A stretch of DNA of 34,697 nt, taken from NCBI GenBank assembly GCA_007121025.1, contig SKMO01000036.1, positions 1 through 34,697 of the forward strand, given 5' to 3'. Made by a program: the position numbers and the translations under genes. The notes beneath the pieces were generated by a model, which ran no database searches, was not told the DNA's origin, and saw nothing but the letters and a program-made list of their open reading frames with translations. The DNA is from Bacillota bacterium (GTDB taxonomy: Bacteria > Bacillota > TC1 > UBA5767). Below are positions 7,489 through 14,318 of the stretch, one piece after another; position 1 is the first letter of the stretch; the number at the start of each line of letters is the position of its first letter.

Positions 7489-7517
7489 TTCACCTGTCAG
7501 CTGTTTCCCTCTATAAT
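7489..7517 (+). promoter_or_regulatory. Promoter for the kinase/CDF-like pair
   Basis: TTCACC, 17 bases, then a perfect TATAAT. The -35 begins at the last base of the glycosyltransferase stop codon, so the two following genes can be transcribed independently of the tRNA unit. Confidence 0.6.
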
Positions 7518-7534
7518 GGGCATAAGAAAGGTTG

Positions 7535-8278
7535 ATGATCGCCATGGGTTTTATCCAGTCGGCCGGGATTCTGTTGGGCTACTATCTGCTGTTTTTATTT
7601 ATTGTTCCGGTTCTGATCCGTCAAACGAACATCCTTTCCAGGGAGACTTCCCGTAAGTTTCAGCATTTCGCGTTTGCCTTGTCCATTTTTCTTCTTCTGG
7701 AACTTTTTGCGGATTGGTTTTTTGCCCTTGCTGCCATGGGGCTGCTGCTGCTGGTCGCTTTTCCGGCACTCTTTCTCATGGAACGAACCCGCTGGTACCA
7801 CTATGTCCTGGTGGACCGTACGGCTTCAGGAGGAGAACTTCGCCGACAACTTCTGCTGGTTCAACTGTCCTATGGTACCCTGATCACCCTGTTCTGGGGG
7901 TTGGGAGAGGGCCGCTTAGCCTACGTCGCCGCAACTGCGGTCATGGCTTGGGGACTTGGCGATGCCGCAGCGGCCCTGGCTGGCAAACGGTTCGGGCAGT
8001 TGCGTTACCGGCACCGGTTCTTCAGCAAAAAAAAATCGTATGAGGGATTTGGCGCCATGGTCTTTTGGTCCGGGGCGGGAATTATGCTCACGCTCTGGCT
8101 TTACGGGGGTCTAAGCCTGACCGTCGCCATCTTCTGTGCCGTGTTCACATCTCCGGTAAGCGCGTTTGTTGAGCTGGCGTCCCGCAAAGGCTTCGATACC
8201 CTGACCGTGCCGTGGGCAACCGCAGCCGTATTGGCGATCATTCTTTTTCTTTTCCAGACTGGAGGGATTCCGGCATGA
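7535..8278 (+). CDS. Dolichol/phytol kinase-like integral membrane CTP-dependent kinase
   Basis: A 247-residue membrane protein with about seven hydrophobic segments. It carries the pattern seen in bacterial polyprenol/phytol kinases and CDP-diacylglycerol synthase relatives: TSRKFQHFAFAL near residue 37, AWGLGDAAAALAGKRFG in the middle, SKKKSYEGFGAM, and SPVSAFVELASRKGFDTLTVPWATA near the end. These enzymes phosphorylate a lipid alcohol from CTP. Bacterial substrates are mostly unproven; undecaprenol or diacylglycerol are possibilities. The ATG at 7535 follows AAGAAAGG closely; a TTG three bases earlier and an ATG at 7544 are alternatives. It overlaps the next gene by ATGA, so the two are coupled. 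Confidence 0.75.
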   Translation: MIAMGFIQSAGILLGYYLLFLFIVPVLIRQTNILSRETSRKFQHFAFALSIFLLLELFADWFFALAAMGLLLLVAFPALFLMERTRWYHYVLVDRTASGGELRRQLLLVQLSYGTLITLFWGLGEGRLAYVAATAVMAWGLGDAAAALAGKRFGQLRYRHRFFSKKKSYEGFGAMVFWSGAGIMLTLWLYGGLSLTVAIFCAVFTSPVSAFVELASRKGFDTLTVPWATAAVLAIILFLFQTGGIPA

Positions 8279-8946
8279 ATCCCCTGACCCCTGATCAGTA
8301 CGCCAAACGGGAACGGACTCTGCGCGGTGCGTTGCTTCTCAGTCTCTGGGGCCCTCTGGCCACTGGGATTGCGGTTCTGCTGAGTCAGTCCTCCACCCAA
8401 TTGGCGGACTTTGTCCGCAGGAGCGTGGAGCTGGCAGCCCTGACCACATCGTGGCTGGTCTTCCGCCATTTAATGCACCGTCCGCAAATCTCTGCCCCAC
8501 GCAAGCACCGCTTGGAACAGATCGCTGGAAGAACGGTTGCGTTCACCATGGGCCTTTCGGGACTGTCCATGTTGCTTTACACGCTGCTTTGGAGGCTGGA
8601 CCACACCCCCGGGGGAAACGTGTACCCCGGTCTGGTCATTGCATTTCTGGGTTTTGGGGTCAATGTCTGGTTCTGGCGACGTTATGGGATCCTGGTTCGG
8701 GAATCGTACAGCCTGTTGCTGGATTCGCAGAAGCGTCTCTACCTCAGCAAATCCATCATTGACCTGTCCGTCATGATTGCTTTAAGCAGCGTGGCTCTGT
8801 TTCCAGAACATCCAGGGACCATCCTGTTGGACTGGCTTGGTTCAGTGGTGGTTTCCGTTTACCTGTTGTGGAGCAGCGTAATCATGTTCCGGAGAACAGC
8901 CCCAAGAGCCTCACGAAAACCCGTCAATTCAAAAAATAACCGTTGA
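8275..8946 (+). CDS. CDF-like membrane protein lacking metal-site residues
   Basis: A 223-residue membrane protein with about six hydrophobic segments, overlapping the kinase gene by four bases. Its layout resembles the membrane half of cation diffusion facilitators: LADFVRRSVELAALTTSWLVFR sits where CDF proteins have the TM2 metal motif, and LLLDSQKRLYLSKSIIDLSVM with LDWLGSVVVSVYLLWSS sits at TM5-TM6. The canonical HxxxD pairs are replaced by R/E and L/K type residues and there is no C-terminal cytoplasmic domain, so ordinary zinc/proton antiport is unlikely. Function unknown. The frame is open 21 codons upstream, but ATG 8275 overlaps the preceding stop in the usual coupled way. Assignment to the CDF fold is inference from spacing and hydrophobic pattern. 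Confidence 0.6.
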   Translation: MNPLTPDQYAKRERTLRGALLLSLWGPLATGIAVLLSQSSTQLADFVRRSVELAALTTSWLVFRHLMHRPQISAPRKHRLEQIAGRTVAFTMGLSGLSMLLYTLLWRLDHTPGGNVYPGLVIAFLGFGVNVWFWRRYGILVRESYSLLLDSQKRLYLSKSIIDLSVMIALSSVALFPEHPGTILLDWLGSVVVSVYLLWSSVIMFRRTAPRASRKPVNSKNNR

Positions 8947-8993
8947 CAGACTTCTTCTGGTATATTATTATCATTATTGATAATGATAATAAT
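8943..8993 (+). promoter_or_regulatory. Promoter with a 30-bp palindromic operator over the -10
   Basis: TTGACA (8943-8948), 17 bases, TATTAT (8966-8971). The 13-base arms ATTATTATCATTA and TAATGATAATAAT (8964-8976 and 8981-8993) are perfect inverted copies around TTGA and cover the -10 and start region. This is a classic repressor arrangement. The right half contains GATAATGATAAT, identical to the first 12 bases of the Fur-box consensus, so a Fur-family metal regulator is possible as well as autoregulation by the HTH protein encoded next. Confidence 0.75.
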
Positions 8994-9007
8994 CAAAGGA
9001 GGATCCT

Positions 9008-9559
9008 ATGACTCAACCAAAAATCAACGCATTGCTTCACCCGGTGCGGATGCGAATTCTGCAAACCCTGGCCGGGGGTCGGCAACTGACCGCCGCTCAG
9101 ATCAGTGAGCGGCTCCCGGACATTGCCCCGGCTACATTATATCGTCATCTGAAGACACTGACCGGGCTCAGTGCCCTCCGGATTGTGGCTGAGCAACAGG
9201 TACGCGGCACTGTTGAACGCGTCTATGCTCTTCCAGCGGATGGCCGCCCGGTCAGCACCAGTGAGTTGTCCGCCATGTCGCCACAGGAGCATTTCGACGG
9301 GTTCCTGGCTTTCCTCATGCATCTGCTGGATGATTTCGGACGGTACGTCAGTCAGGACTCGTTTGATGTGTTCAGTGACGGTGTGTCTTATTCTCAGGCT
9401 GTTCTCTATATGGATGACGATGAACTGGCTGAACTGGCCTCAGGCATCGGGTCCCTGTTGAATGAAGCCCTTCGCCTTGAGCCTCGTCCGGGACGCCGCA
9501 AACGAACGTTGTCTCTGGTTGTCGTTCCCCAAGTCGAAATGGAGAAACAGCCCCGCTAA
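9008..9559 (+). CDS. ArsR-like winged-helix transcriptional regulator
   Basis: A 183-residue protein with an N-terminal winged helix (residues 5-75: ALLHPVRMRILQTLAGG, LTAAQISERLPDIAPATLYRHLKTL). The rest, from about 90, is probably a dimer or effector domain (HFDGFLAFLMHLLDDFGRYV, YMDDDELAELASGIGSLLNEAL). I see no metal-binding Cys pair as in classical ArsR. It begins after a very strong AAAGGAGG site and its promoter is covered by a long palindrome, suggesting autorepression. The next gene, 48 bases on, encodes a CPBP protease; regulator-CPBP pairs of this kind recur in Bacillota. The signal it senses cannot be read from sequence. Confidence 0.8.
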   Translation: MTQPKINALLHPVRMRILQTLAGGRQLTAAQISERLPDIAPATLYRHLKTLTGLSALRIVAEQQVRGTVERVYALPADGRPVSTSELSAMSPQEHFDGFLAFLMHLLDDFGRYVSQDSFDVFSDGVSYSQAVLYMDDDELAELASGIGSLLNEALRLEPRPGRRKRTLSLVVVPQVEMEKQPR

Positions 9560-9607
9560 TCGATGATCACCCTCTGTGGGTCACTTTTGATCGAAAGGAA
9601 GTAAACA

Positions 9608-10429
9608 ATGACGACACTGATGAAGCGTCACCCCTTTGCGTGTTTTGTCTTTCTCACCTACCTGCTTTCGTGGCCTCTGTTTTCGCTGGTTACGGTAAAC
9701 CCGCTGTTTTTGATCGCAGGAGGGTTCGGTCCCTGGGCATCAGCTCTGCTGGTGTCCGCTATAACCGGGGGTTCCCGTGACGTCCGTCTGGTGTTCCGCC
9801 GTGTGTTCAGTCTGCGCTTTTCCCCAGGGACCTTCGTACTGGCACTGGTGCTCCCTCCACTTGTCTATGGTGCCGGGTATTTGTTTTACCTGGCTGGTGG
9901 TGGTACGCCACTTGATTTCGCCCAGGCACCGTCATTGTTTGTCTATCCCGTATCGTTACTCTTTGTGATGCTTCTCGGTGGCGGACAGGAAGAACCGGGC
10001 TGGCGTGGATTTGCCCTACCAGTTCTTCTGCGCCGCTTCAGTCCTCTGGGCGCCAGCCTCCTTCTTGGGCTGGTGTGGGCGTTCTGGCATGCCCCGCTGT
10101 TCTTCAATGCAGCCGCCCCTCAGGGCGGACTTCCTGTCGGCTGGTACCTGTTGAACACACTGGCCTGGTCTGTGATCAGCACCTGGTTTTACCTGAAGGA
10201 AAACGGTCTGGTGTTTCCGATCGTTATTCTGCATGGTGGCATCAATGCTCCCAGCAGCTGGTTTTTGCTGGAGAACAGTCCCGGGGTTCTGAGTATGTAT
10301 GGAGGTATGGCTACCGCGAGCCTGTTGCTTGCCGCCGGTTTGATCCTCCAGGGGGAATGGTCCCGATCTGAAGCGTCTGCCTCCCCACCAGACGGAGAAC
10401 CGGCTGATCCGGGAAATGGGGGAACCTGA
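9608..10429 (+). CDS. CPBP family intramembrane glutamic endopeptidase
   Basis: A 273-residue membrane protein with about eight hydrophobic segments and all three conserved motifs of the CPBP (ABI/CaaX protease-like) family: EEPGWRGF near residue 128, FWHAPLF near 160 and HGGIN near 212. The family includes Rce1-type prenyl-protein proteases and bacteriocin self-immunity proteins; no substrate is evident here. The start follows GAAAGGAAG. The last 35 residues are hydrophilic and low in complexity (SEASASPPDGEPADPGNGG). Likely co-transcribed with the HTH regulator upstream. Confidence 0.87.
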   Translation: MTTLMKRHPFACFVFLTYLLSWPLFSLVTVNPLFLIAGGFGPWASALLVSAITGGSRDVRLVFRRVFSLRFSPGTFVLALVLPPLVYGAGYLFYLAGGGTPLDFAQAPSLFVYPVSLLFVMLLGGGQEEPGWRGFALPVLLRRFSPLGASLLLGLVWAFWHAPLFFNAAAPQGGLPVGWYLLNTLAWSVISTWFYLKENGLVFPIVILHGGINAPSSWFLLENSPGVLSMYGGMATASLLLAAGLILQGEWSRSEASASPPDGEPADPGNGGT

Positions 10430-10451
10430 TCCCAGCAGTGCTGCAACAGGT

Positions 10452-10476
10452 GCTTTTTTCTATGCTCGAAAAAAGC
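10452..10476. terminator. Possible terminator after the CPBP gene
   Basis: GCTTTTTTC and GAAAAAAGC form nine-base inverted arms around seven bases. Just before it, CAGCAGTGCTG (palindromic) is flanked by CCTG and CAGG, then the T-run of the first arm, which would make a conventional hairpin plus U-tract for the plus strand. The alternatives overlap, so the exact structure is uncertain. Confidence 0.4.
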
Positions 10477-10525
10477 TGCGCATCCTGCCATCAAATCAAT
10501 TTTTTAAAAAAATCATTCTGCTACC

Positions 10526-10554
10526 TTGCATAGCGATATACCTTGTGTTATATT
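10526..10554 (+). promoter_or_regulatory. Promoter for the PadR envelope-stress operon
   Basis: TTGCAT, 17 bases, TATATT, ending 19 bases before the PadR start. ATATA and TATAT lie symmetrically around CCTTGTGT across the spacer and -10 (10536-10553), a candidate but weak PadR operator. Confidence 0.6.
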
Positions 10555-10573
10555 GTACTCGAAAGGAGGCTGT

Positions 10574-10912
10574 ATGAACATTCAATTTAAGAAGGGCGTG
10601 CTGGAATTGTGTGTCTTAAGCATCCTTTCCAGACAAAACTGTTACGGTTACCAACTTGTCCAGTCACTGTCCGAAGAAATCCGCATCTCTGAGGGAACCA
10701 TTTATCCTCTGCTCAAGCGGCTCAAGGATGATGGTTACGTTGACACCTATCTTGAGGAGTCCCGTGAAGGCCCTCCTCGAAAGTACTACCGGCTGACCGA
10801 TCAGGGCCGCACCATGGAGATACAGCTGAAAGAGGAGTGGGCACGGTTTGTCCATGCAGTCAATCAGCTGGTTGAAGGGAGGGATCGCCATGAACCAAAC
10901 ACAATATCTTGA
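10574..10912 (+). CDS. PadR family transcriptional regulator
   Basis: A 112-residue winged-helix regulator of the short PadR-s1 class. It has [46 protein letters not shown] and [15 protein letters not shown], which form the PadR HTH and wing, followed by a single dimerisation helix. The ATG at 10574 lies after GAAAGGAGG; the frame is open 16 codons upstream but that part covers the -10 box. PadR regulators of this class typically repress the operon they head, here with DUF1700, DUF4097 and PspC proteins, and are released by cell-envelope or membrane-active signals. It overlaps the next gene by 23 bases. Confidence 0.9.
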   Translation: MNIQFKKGVLELCVLSILSRQNCYGYQLVQSLSEEIRISEGTIYPLLKRLKDDGYVDTYLEESREGPPRKYYRLTDQGRTMEIQLKEEWARFVHAVNQLVEGRDRHEPNTIS

Positions 10913-11441
10913 TGAAATCCGCCAGGCCTTCGCTTTCCTTCCTCCGGAGGAACAGGACGAGATGGTCCGGGACTATGCAGAACACTTTGCCGAAGGTCTG
11001 TCCCAGGGAAGAACAGAAGATGAGATCATCAGTGCACTGGGAAGCCCCGCTCAGCTGGCCCGGCAGAGCAAAGCAGCACTGCGGATTCAACAGGCCAGAG
11101 AGAACACTACGCCGGTCAATCTGCTCCGGGCGGTTCTGGCCACGGTGGGGCTTGGATTTCTCAATGTGATTCTACTCTTAGGTCCATTCATTGCAGCCTG
11201 CGTGCTCATTCTGGTTGGATTCCTGGCGGGCATCATCTTCACTGCTGCAGGGACGGCCTTTACGCTTGGAGCTTTTCCACTGCTTGGGGGATACTTCGGT
11301 TTGACTCTCTTTGTGTCCGGGATCGCTCTGGCCGCACTGGGCATCCTTGTGTTTTGCCTGAATATCCTGGTCGCCCGCTGGTTTGGGAAGCTGACCATCC
11401 TCTATCTGCAAAAAAACATCGCAATCATTAAGGGGGCCTGA
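10890..11441 (+). CDS. DUF1700 family membrane protein
   Basis: A 183-residue protein with an N-terminal cytosolic helical domain ([33 protein letters not shown], then [16 protein letters not shown]) followed from about residue 75 by three or four membrane segments rich in Gly, Leu and Ile. This is the DUF1700/HAAS-type arrangement, regularly encoded after a short PadR regulator. The start at 10890 follows GAAGGGAGGG and lies inside the PadR gene. Biochemical role unproven; proteins of this kind are thought to work with PadR and the downstream DUF4097 and PspC proteins in envelope stress sensing. Confidence 0.85.
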   Translation: MNQTQYLDEIRQAFAFLPPEEQDEMVRDYAEHFAEGLSQGRTEDEIISALGSPAQLARQSKAALRIQQARENTTPVNLLRAVLATVGLGFLNVILLLGPFIAACVLILVGFLAGIIFTAAGTAFTLGAFPLLGGYFGLTLFVSGIALAALGILVFCLNILVARWFGKLTILYLQKNIAIIKGA

Positions 11442-11443
11442 TC

Positions 11444-12307
11444 ATGTTAAAGAAAATCATCCTGATCAGCCTGGTCGTCTTCCTGGTGGCCATGGCCGCC
11501 GTCACCAGTCTGGTCCTGTGGGGAATTGCCAACAACTACTACGACTCAGAATTCCCAATTGATCCTTTCTTGATCAATTGGACGCGAACTGGTTCTGAGC
11601 GGCTTGCCCCGTTCGAAGAGACGCTTGAATTTTCATTGAATGATGTTGAAGATCTCATCATTCTGAAAACCTGGGGTACCCTGGAAATCCGGACAACACC
11701 CGGTGATGGCGGGATGATCAAACTCGACGGGCGGCTACCCGAAACAATGACGATATCGCCCGAACTGCGTTATGGTGAAAAGAGTCTTGAAATCCGCCTC
11801 CAACCAGACACCGAACGATGGGGAAATCGCCTGGCCAATGGAAGGCTGGACATTCTGTTGCTGTTGCCTGACCGGCTGTATCGTCAGATTTCGGTGGATT
11901 CTGCCCTGGGAAATCTCTATACGGAAGGCATACGCTCCGACAACATCAGAATCGACAGCGCCATGGGCAATGTGGATCTGCATGGAACATTCAGAGAACT
12001 TGATCTGTCTTATACAATGGGGAACCTCTCCCTGCGTGGATCTGTTGATCGACTGACCGCTGAAGGAAACATGGGCAATGTCAATCTAGACATCGACTCG
12101 TTCCAAGAGCTGGCCATTCGACAGACCATGGGCAACATTACCTTGCGCATTCCGAAAGACCGCTATGCAGCGCACTTCTACGTCAAGGCAACGATGGGCA
12201 CCGAAGATGTGTCCCCATCTCTTCTAGGCGCTGAAGATTTGACTCCGGCCCATTTGCAGGCGGAGTTTGGAAACATAACCATTAAGGAGGTCCTAACCAA
12301 TGAGTAA
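11444..12307 (+). CDS. DUF4097 family beta-strand repeat protein, membrane-anchored
   Basis: A 287-residue protein with one N-terminal transmembrane or signal-anchor segment (residues 3-28) and an extracytoplasmic region. From about residue 145 it contains repeats of the form S/T-x-MGN-x (SALGNLY, SAMGNVD, YTMGNLS, GNMGNVN, QTMGNIT, ATMGTED), about 20 residues apart, typical of the DUF4097 beta-solenoid-like domain. It starts two bases after the DUF1700 stop behind AAGGGGG, and it overlaps the first PspC gene by eight bases. Related proteins (LiaG-like) sit in lia/psp-type envelope stress operons. Ligand unknown. Confidence 0.82.
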   Translation: MLKKIILISLVVFLVAMAAVTSLVLWGIANNYYDSEFPIDPFLINWTRTGSERLAPFEETLEFSLNDVEDLIILKTWGTLEIRTTPGDGGMIKLDGRLPETMTISPELRYGEKSLEIRLQPDTERWGNRLANGRLDILLLLPDRLYRQISVDSALGNLYTEGIRSDNIRIDSAMGNVDLHGTFRELDLSYTMGNLSLRGSVDRLTAEGNMGNVNLDIDSFQELAIRQTMGNITLRIPKDRYAAHFYVKATMGTEDVSPSLLGAEDLTPAHLQAEFGNITIKEVLTNE

Positions 12308-12497
12308 ACGCTTGTATTTGTCTGAAACCGATAAAAAAATCGGTGGTGTCTGCGGTGGAATCGCTGAATATCTCAACGTGGATCCTACGATCGTCCGGCT
12401 GTTATGGCTGGTGGCCATTCTGGCCTATGGCACAGGCTTATTGGCCTACCTGGTGGCCTGGATTCTCATCCCCAGCCCACCGCCCAATGCATCCTAG
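12300..12497 (+). CDS. PspC domain protein (short)
   Basis: A 65-residue protein that is a bare PspC domain: [36 protein letters not shown] followed by one membrane segment ending [10 protein letters not shown]. PspC proteins act in phage-shock or Lia-type envelope stress, binding membrane or PspA-like partners. Strong AAGGAGG site eight bases ahead, overlapping the end of the DUF4097 gene. No pspA/liaH gene is in the window. Confidence 0.9.
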   Translation: MSKRLYLSETDKKIGGVCGGIAEYLNVDPTIVRLLWLVAILAYGTGLLAYLVAWILIPSPPPNAS

Positions 12498-12503
12498 TCT
12501 GCC

Positions 12504-12854
12504 ATGGAAAAACGGCTGACCAAAGGCAGTTCGCCCATGATCGGAGGGGTGATGAGCGGGCTTGCCGAATACTTCAATACAGACCCCCTCCTTCTGCGGC
12601 TCATTGGTTTGGTGGCCCTTCTGCTGAATTTCAGCGTCGGGTTCATTTACATCATTTGCATGTTTGTATTCCCGGAATACGATGGGCCACCCCAGGAAGA
12701 TACTCCCGGGGAAAACCGGAAAATCGGTTATCTGTTGGTTGGCGCCGGTGTTCTGCTGTTGCTTCGCAATTTCTTCCCACAGCTGACCTTTCGGGTTCTT
12801 CTGTCTGTCCTGTTCATTGCCACTGGCATTTACATCATCATACGCAAAAAATAG
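12504..12854 (+). CDS. PspC domain protein with additional membrane segments
   Basis: A 116-residue protein opening with a second PspC domain (KRLTKGSSPMIGGVMSGLAEYFNTDPLLLRLIGLV, IYIICMFVFPEYDGP). A hydrophilic linker follows, then two more hydrophobic segments (IGYLLVGAGVLLLL and VLLSVLFIATGIYIIIRKK). The N-terminal domain is clearly a paralogue of the preceding gene but has lost the VCGG core (VMSG instead). Last gene of the PadR operon; the stop codon touches the terminator. Confidence 0.85.
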   Translation: MEKRLTKGSSPMIGGVMSGLAEYFNTDPLLLRLIGLVALLLNFSVGFIYIICMFVFPEYDGPPQEDTPGENRKIGYLLVGAGVLLLLRNFFPQLTFRVLLSVLFIATGIYIIIRKK

Positions 12855-12880
12855 GGTGCAGAAATCTGCACCCTTTGTTT
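12854..12880. terminator. Bidirectional terminator between converging genes
   Basis: Stem GGGTGCAGA / TCTGCACCC (12854-12862 and 12865-12873). Plus strand continues TTTGTTTATT; on the minus strand the stem is followed by TATTTTTTG. It serves both the PadR operon and the Card1-like gene. Confidence 0.85.
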
Positions 12881-14039
12881 ATTCTGCTTTATCAAAAATA
12901 TCCTGCATTGCCTTCACGAATTTCTCAAGGTTTCCATCATACCGGATGATATGAATTCCCATTTCACGGGCCCGTGCCATCACCAGATTCTTGTCGGGCC
13001 AGAACGTCGACACCAGGATCTTGATGGAATTCTCACCGCCCAGCCGATTGGCCGCGACCTCCAGCTCATTGAGCTCTTTCACATTGTATTTGGATGTATC
13101 TTTGCAGGAAACCGCCACAAGCTTGCCTTTGTAAACGGCCATGACATCAATTTCATTGGCGACTTTTCGCAGTTTTTCATCCCAATAGAACGTCACACCG
13201 CTTTCAAGGTCGTCCATCCTGTTCAGGTGTTTCATGGCATGGAACGTCAGGGCTTCCAACCAGTTGCCATGGACCATCAGAAGCTGCTTGTAGTGACTTT
13301 GCCGGAAGTCCAGCGTGTACACATCCCGACCGGTTTTTTTCATTTTGGCGATGCGGGATTCATGGAGAAAATAGATGAATTCCAGTACACCCTTCTTTTC
13401 CCCGTTCGTCAATCCCTTCAGTTCCAGCCCCACCATGTTCTCCTGAAAACCACTCCCGCTTCCGCGAATGATGTTTTTCGTCTTAAATGTTTTGTTGGTC
13501 CGCATCCACTTATCGTGATTCTGGATTTGCCACATCAGCAGTTTCTCAATTTCCTCGGACATAAACGTTTTCGTGGAGGAGGCCAAGACATCACCGCCGC
13601 CGCTTTTGATAAAATCACTGATTTCCAGATCGACTCTTTTCATGTCCACATTTGAGCACTTGCCCTTGTGAAGAATGGCCGCCCGGTCATCCCGTTCCGA
13701 GTATACAAACACATTCAGGTTTTTATCATTACTTAAATGATGAAGAATCATCGCTGCCACAGGATTCCCGTTGGACAAATCCAGCGTCAGTTTGGATTCC
13801 TCGCTCAAAATCGCATCCAGTGTTTTTTTGAGTTCCTCGCAGCTGTACATGTTGACTTTCCGCGCAACCAGGGAAACCTCAGGATACGCCAGGCCCATAA
13901 ATTCCCGCAGATCGTTTAAGTCGTCTTTATCTTCCTGGTTTCCCGAATGAAGCATATAGATCGTTCCAGGAGAATAAAGCTTCAGATGAATAATTGTCGA
14001 AATATTTCTGTGGTTGATTAGGCTGAGTACAGCAGACAT
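12879..14039 (-). CDS. Card1/Can2-like CARF-domain PD-(D/E)XK nuclease (DUF1887)
   Basis: A 386-residue protein of Card1-like length and architecture. The N-terminal 150 or so residues look like a CARF Rossmann domain: a first strand with MSAVLSLINHRNISTIIHLKLYS, then KLTLDLSNGNPVAAMILHHL near 83-102 where the ligand-binding loop of Card1 proteins lies. A middle winged-helix-like part follows. The C-terminal nuclease has GNWLEALTFHAM (Glu262), VANEIDVMAVYKGKLVAVSCKD (Asp298, Cys312-Lys313) and ILVSTFWP, the E...D...xK pattern of DUF1887 nucleases. Known Card1 enzymes cut DNA and RNA when cyclic oligoadenylate from a type III CRISPR complex binds the CARF domain. No cas gene or repeat array is visible. 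It is monocistronic with a strong AGGAGG site. The CARF loop reads SNGN rather than the common TGGTK, so ligand may differ. Family call by motif recall. Confidence 0.75.
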   Translation of the reverse strand: MSAVLSLINHRNISTIIHLKLYSPGTIYMLHSGNQEDKDDLNDLREFMGLAYPEVSLVARKVNMYSCEELKKTLDAILSEESKLTLDLSNGNPVAAMILHHLSNDKNLNVFVYSERDDRAAILHKGKCSNVDMKRVDLEISDFIKSGGGDVLASSTKTFMSEEIEKLLMWQIQNHDKWMRTNKTFKTKNIIRGSGSGFQENMVGLELKGLTNGEKKGVLEFIYFLHESRIAKMKKTGRDVYTLDFRQSHYKQLLMVHGNWLEALTFHAMKHLNRMDDLESGVTFYWDEKLRKVANEIDVMAVYKGKLVAVSCKDTSKYNVKELNELEVAANRLGGENSIKILVSTFWPDKNLVMARAREMGIHIIRYDGNLEKFVKAMQDIFDKAE

Positions 14040-14222
14040 CCCTGACCTCCTGAAAGTTGTTTTACCAACATTCTATCTGAAAAAACCTTCCCGGGATACC
14101 CTGTTCTTCTTTCGAAGGTTCAGCAATTTCTTCGAGTTGCATTGCCTCATATGTCCTGCACATCAGACTGTGCTCAATTGTGGTTAGAGCCCATGCCATA
14201 CCACACCTGAAATCCACATGAA

Positions 14223-14252
14223 CATACGCCAGCTGTTTTCAGCTGGCGTATG
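14223..14252. terminator. Perfect 13-bp hairpin downstream of fdhA
   Basis: CATACGCCAGCTG and CAGCTGGCGTATG pair perfectly around TTTT, 67 bases past the fdhA stop. Neither side has a real T-tract, so it may be a processing or stabilising hairpin, or an imperfect terminator for the formate dehydrogenase operon. The rest of 14040-14318 shows no gene that I can support; it must also hold the Card1-like promoter, which I could not identify. Confidence 0.45.
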
Positions 14253-14318
14253 CAATCACATTATGTTGACCGTTCAGGAAAACGCTGTTGGGAAGTCACC
14301 GGTCAGGCGTCCTTTCCC

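Noticed and set aside
12951-13655. Open plus-strand frame of 234 codons opposite the Card1-like gene
   Set aside because: It is antisense to a gene with clear motifs and strong ribosome binding site, and its translation shows no domain.
14040-14318. Possible CRISPR repeats beside the Card1-like gene
   Set aside because: I found no direct repeats with regular spacers here or in other gaps; only one inverted repeat is present.
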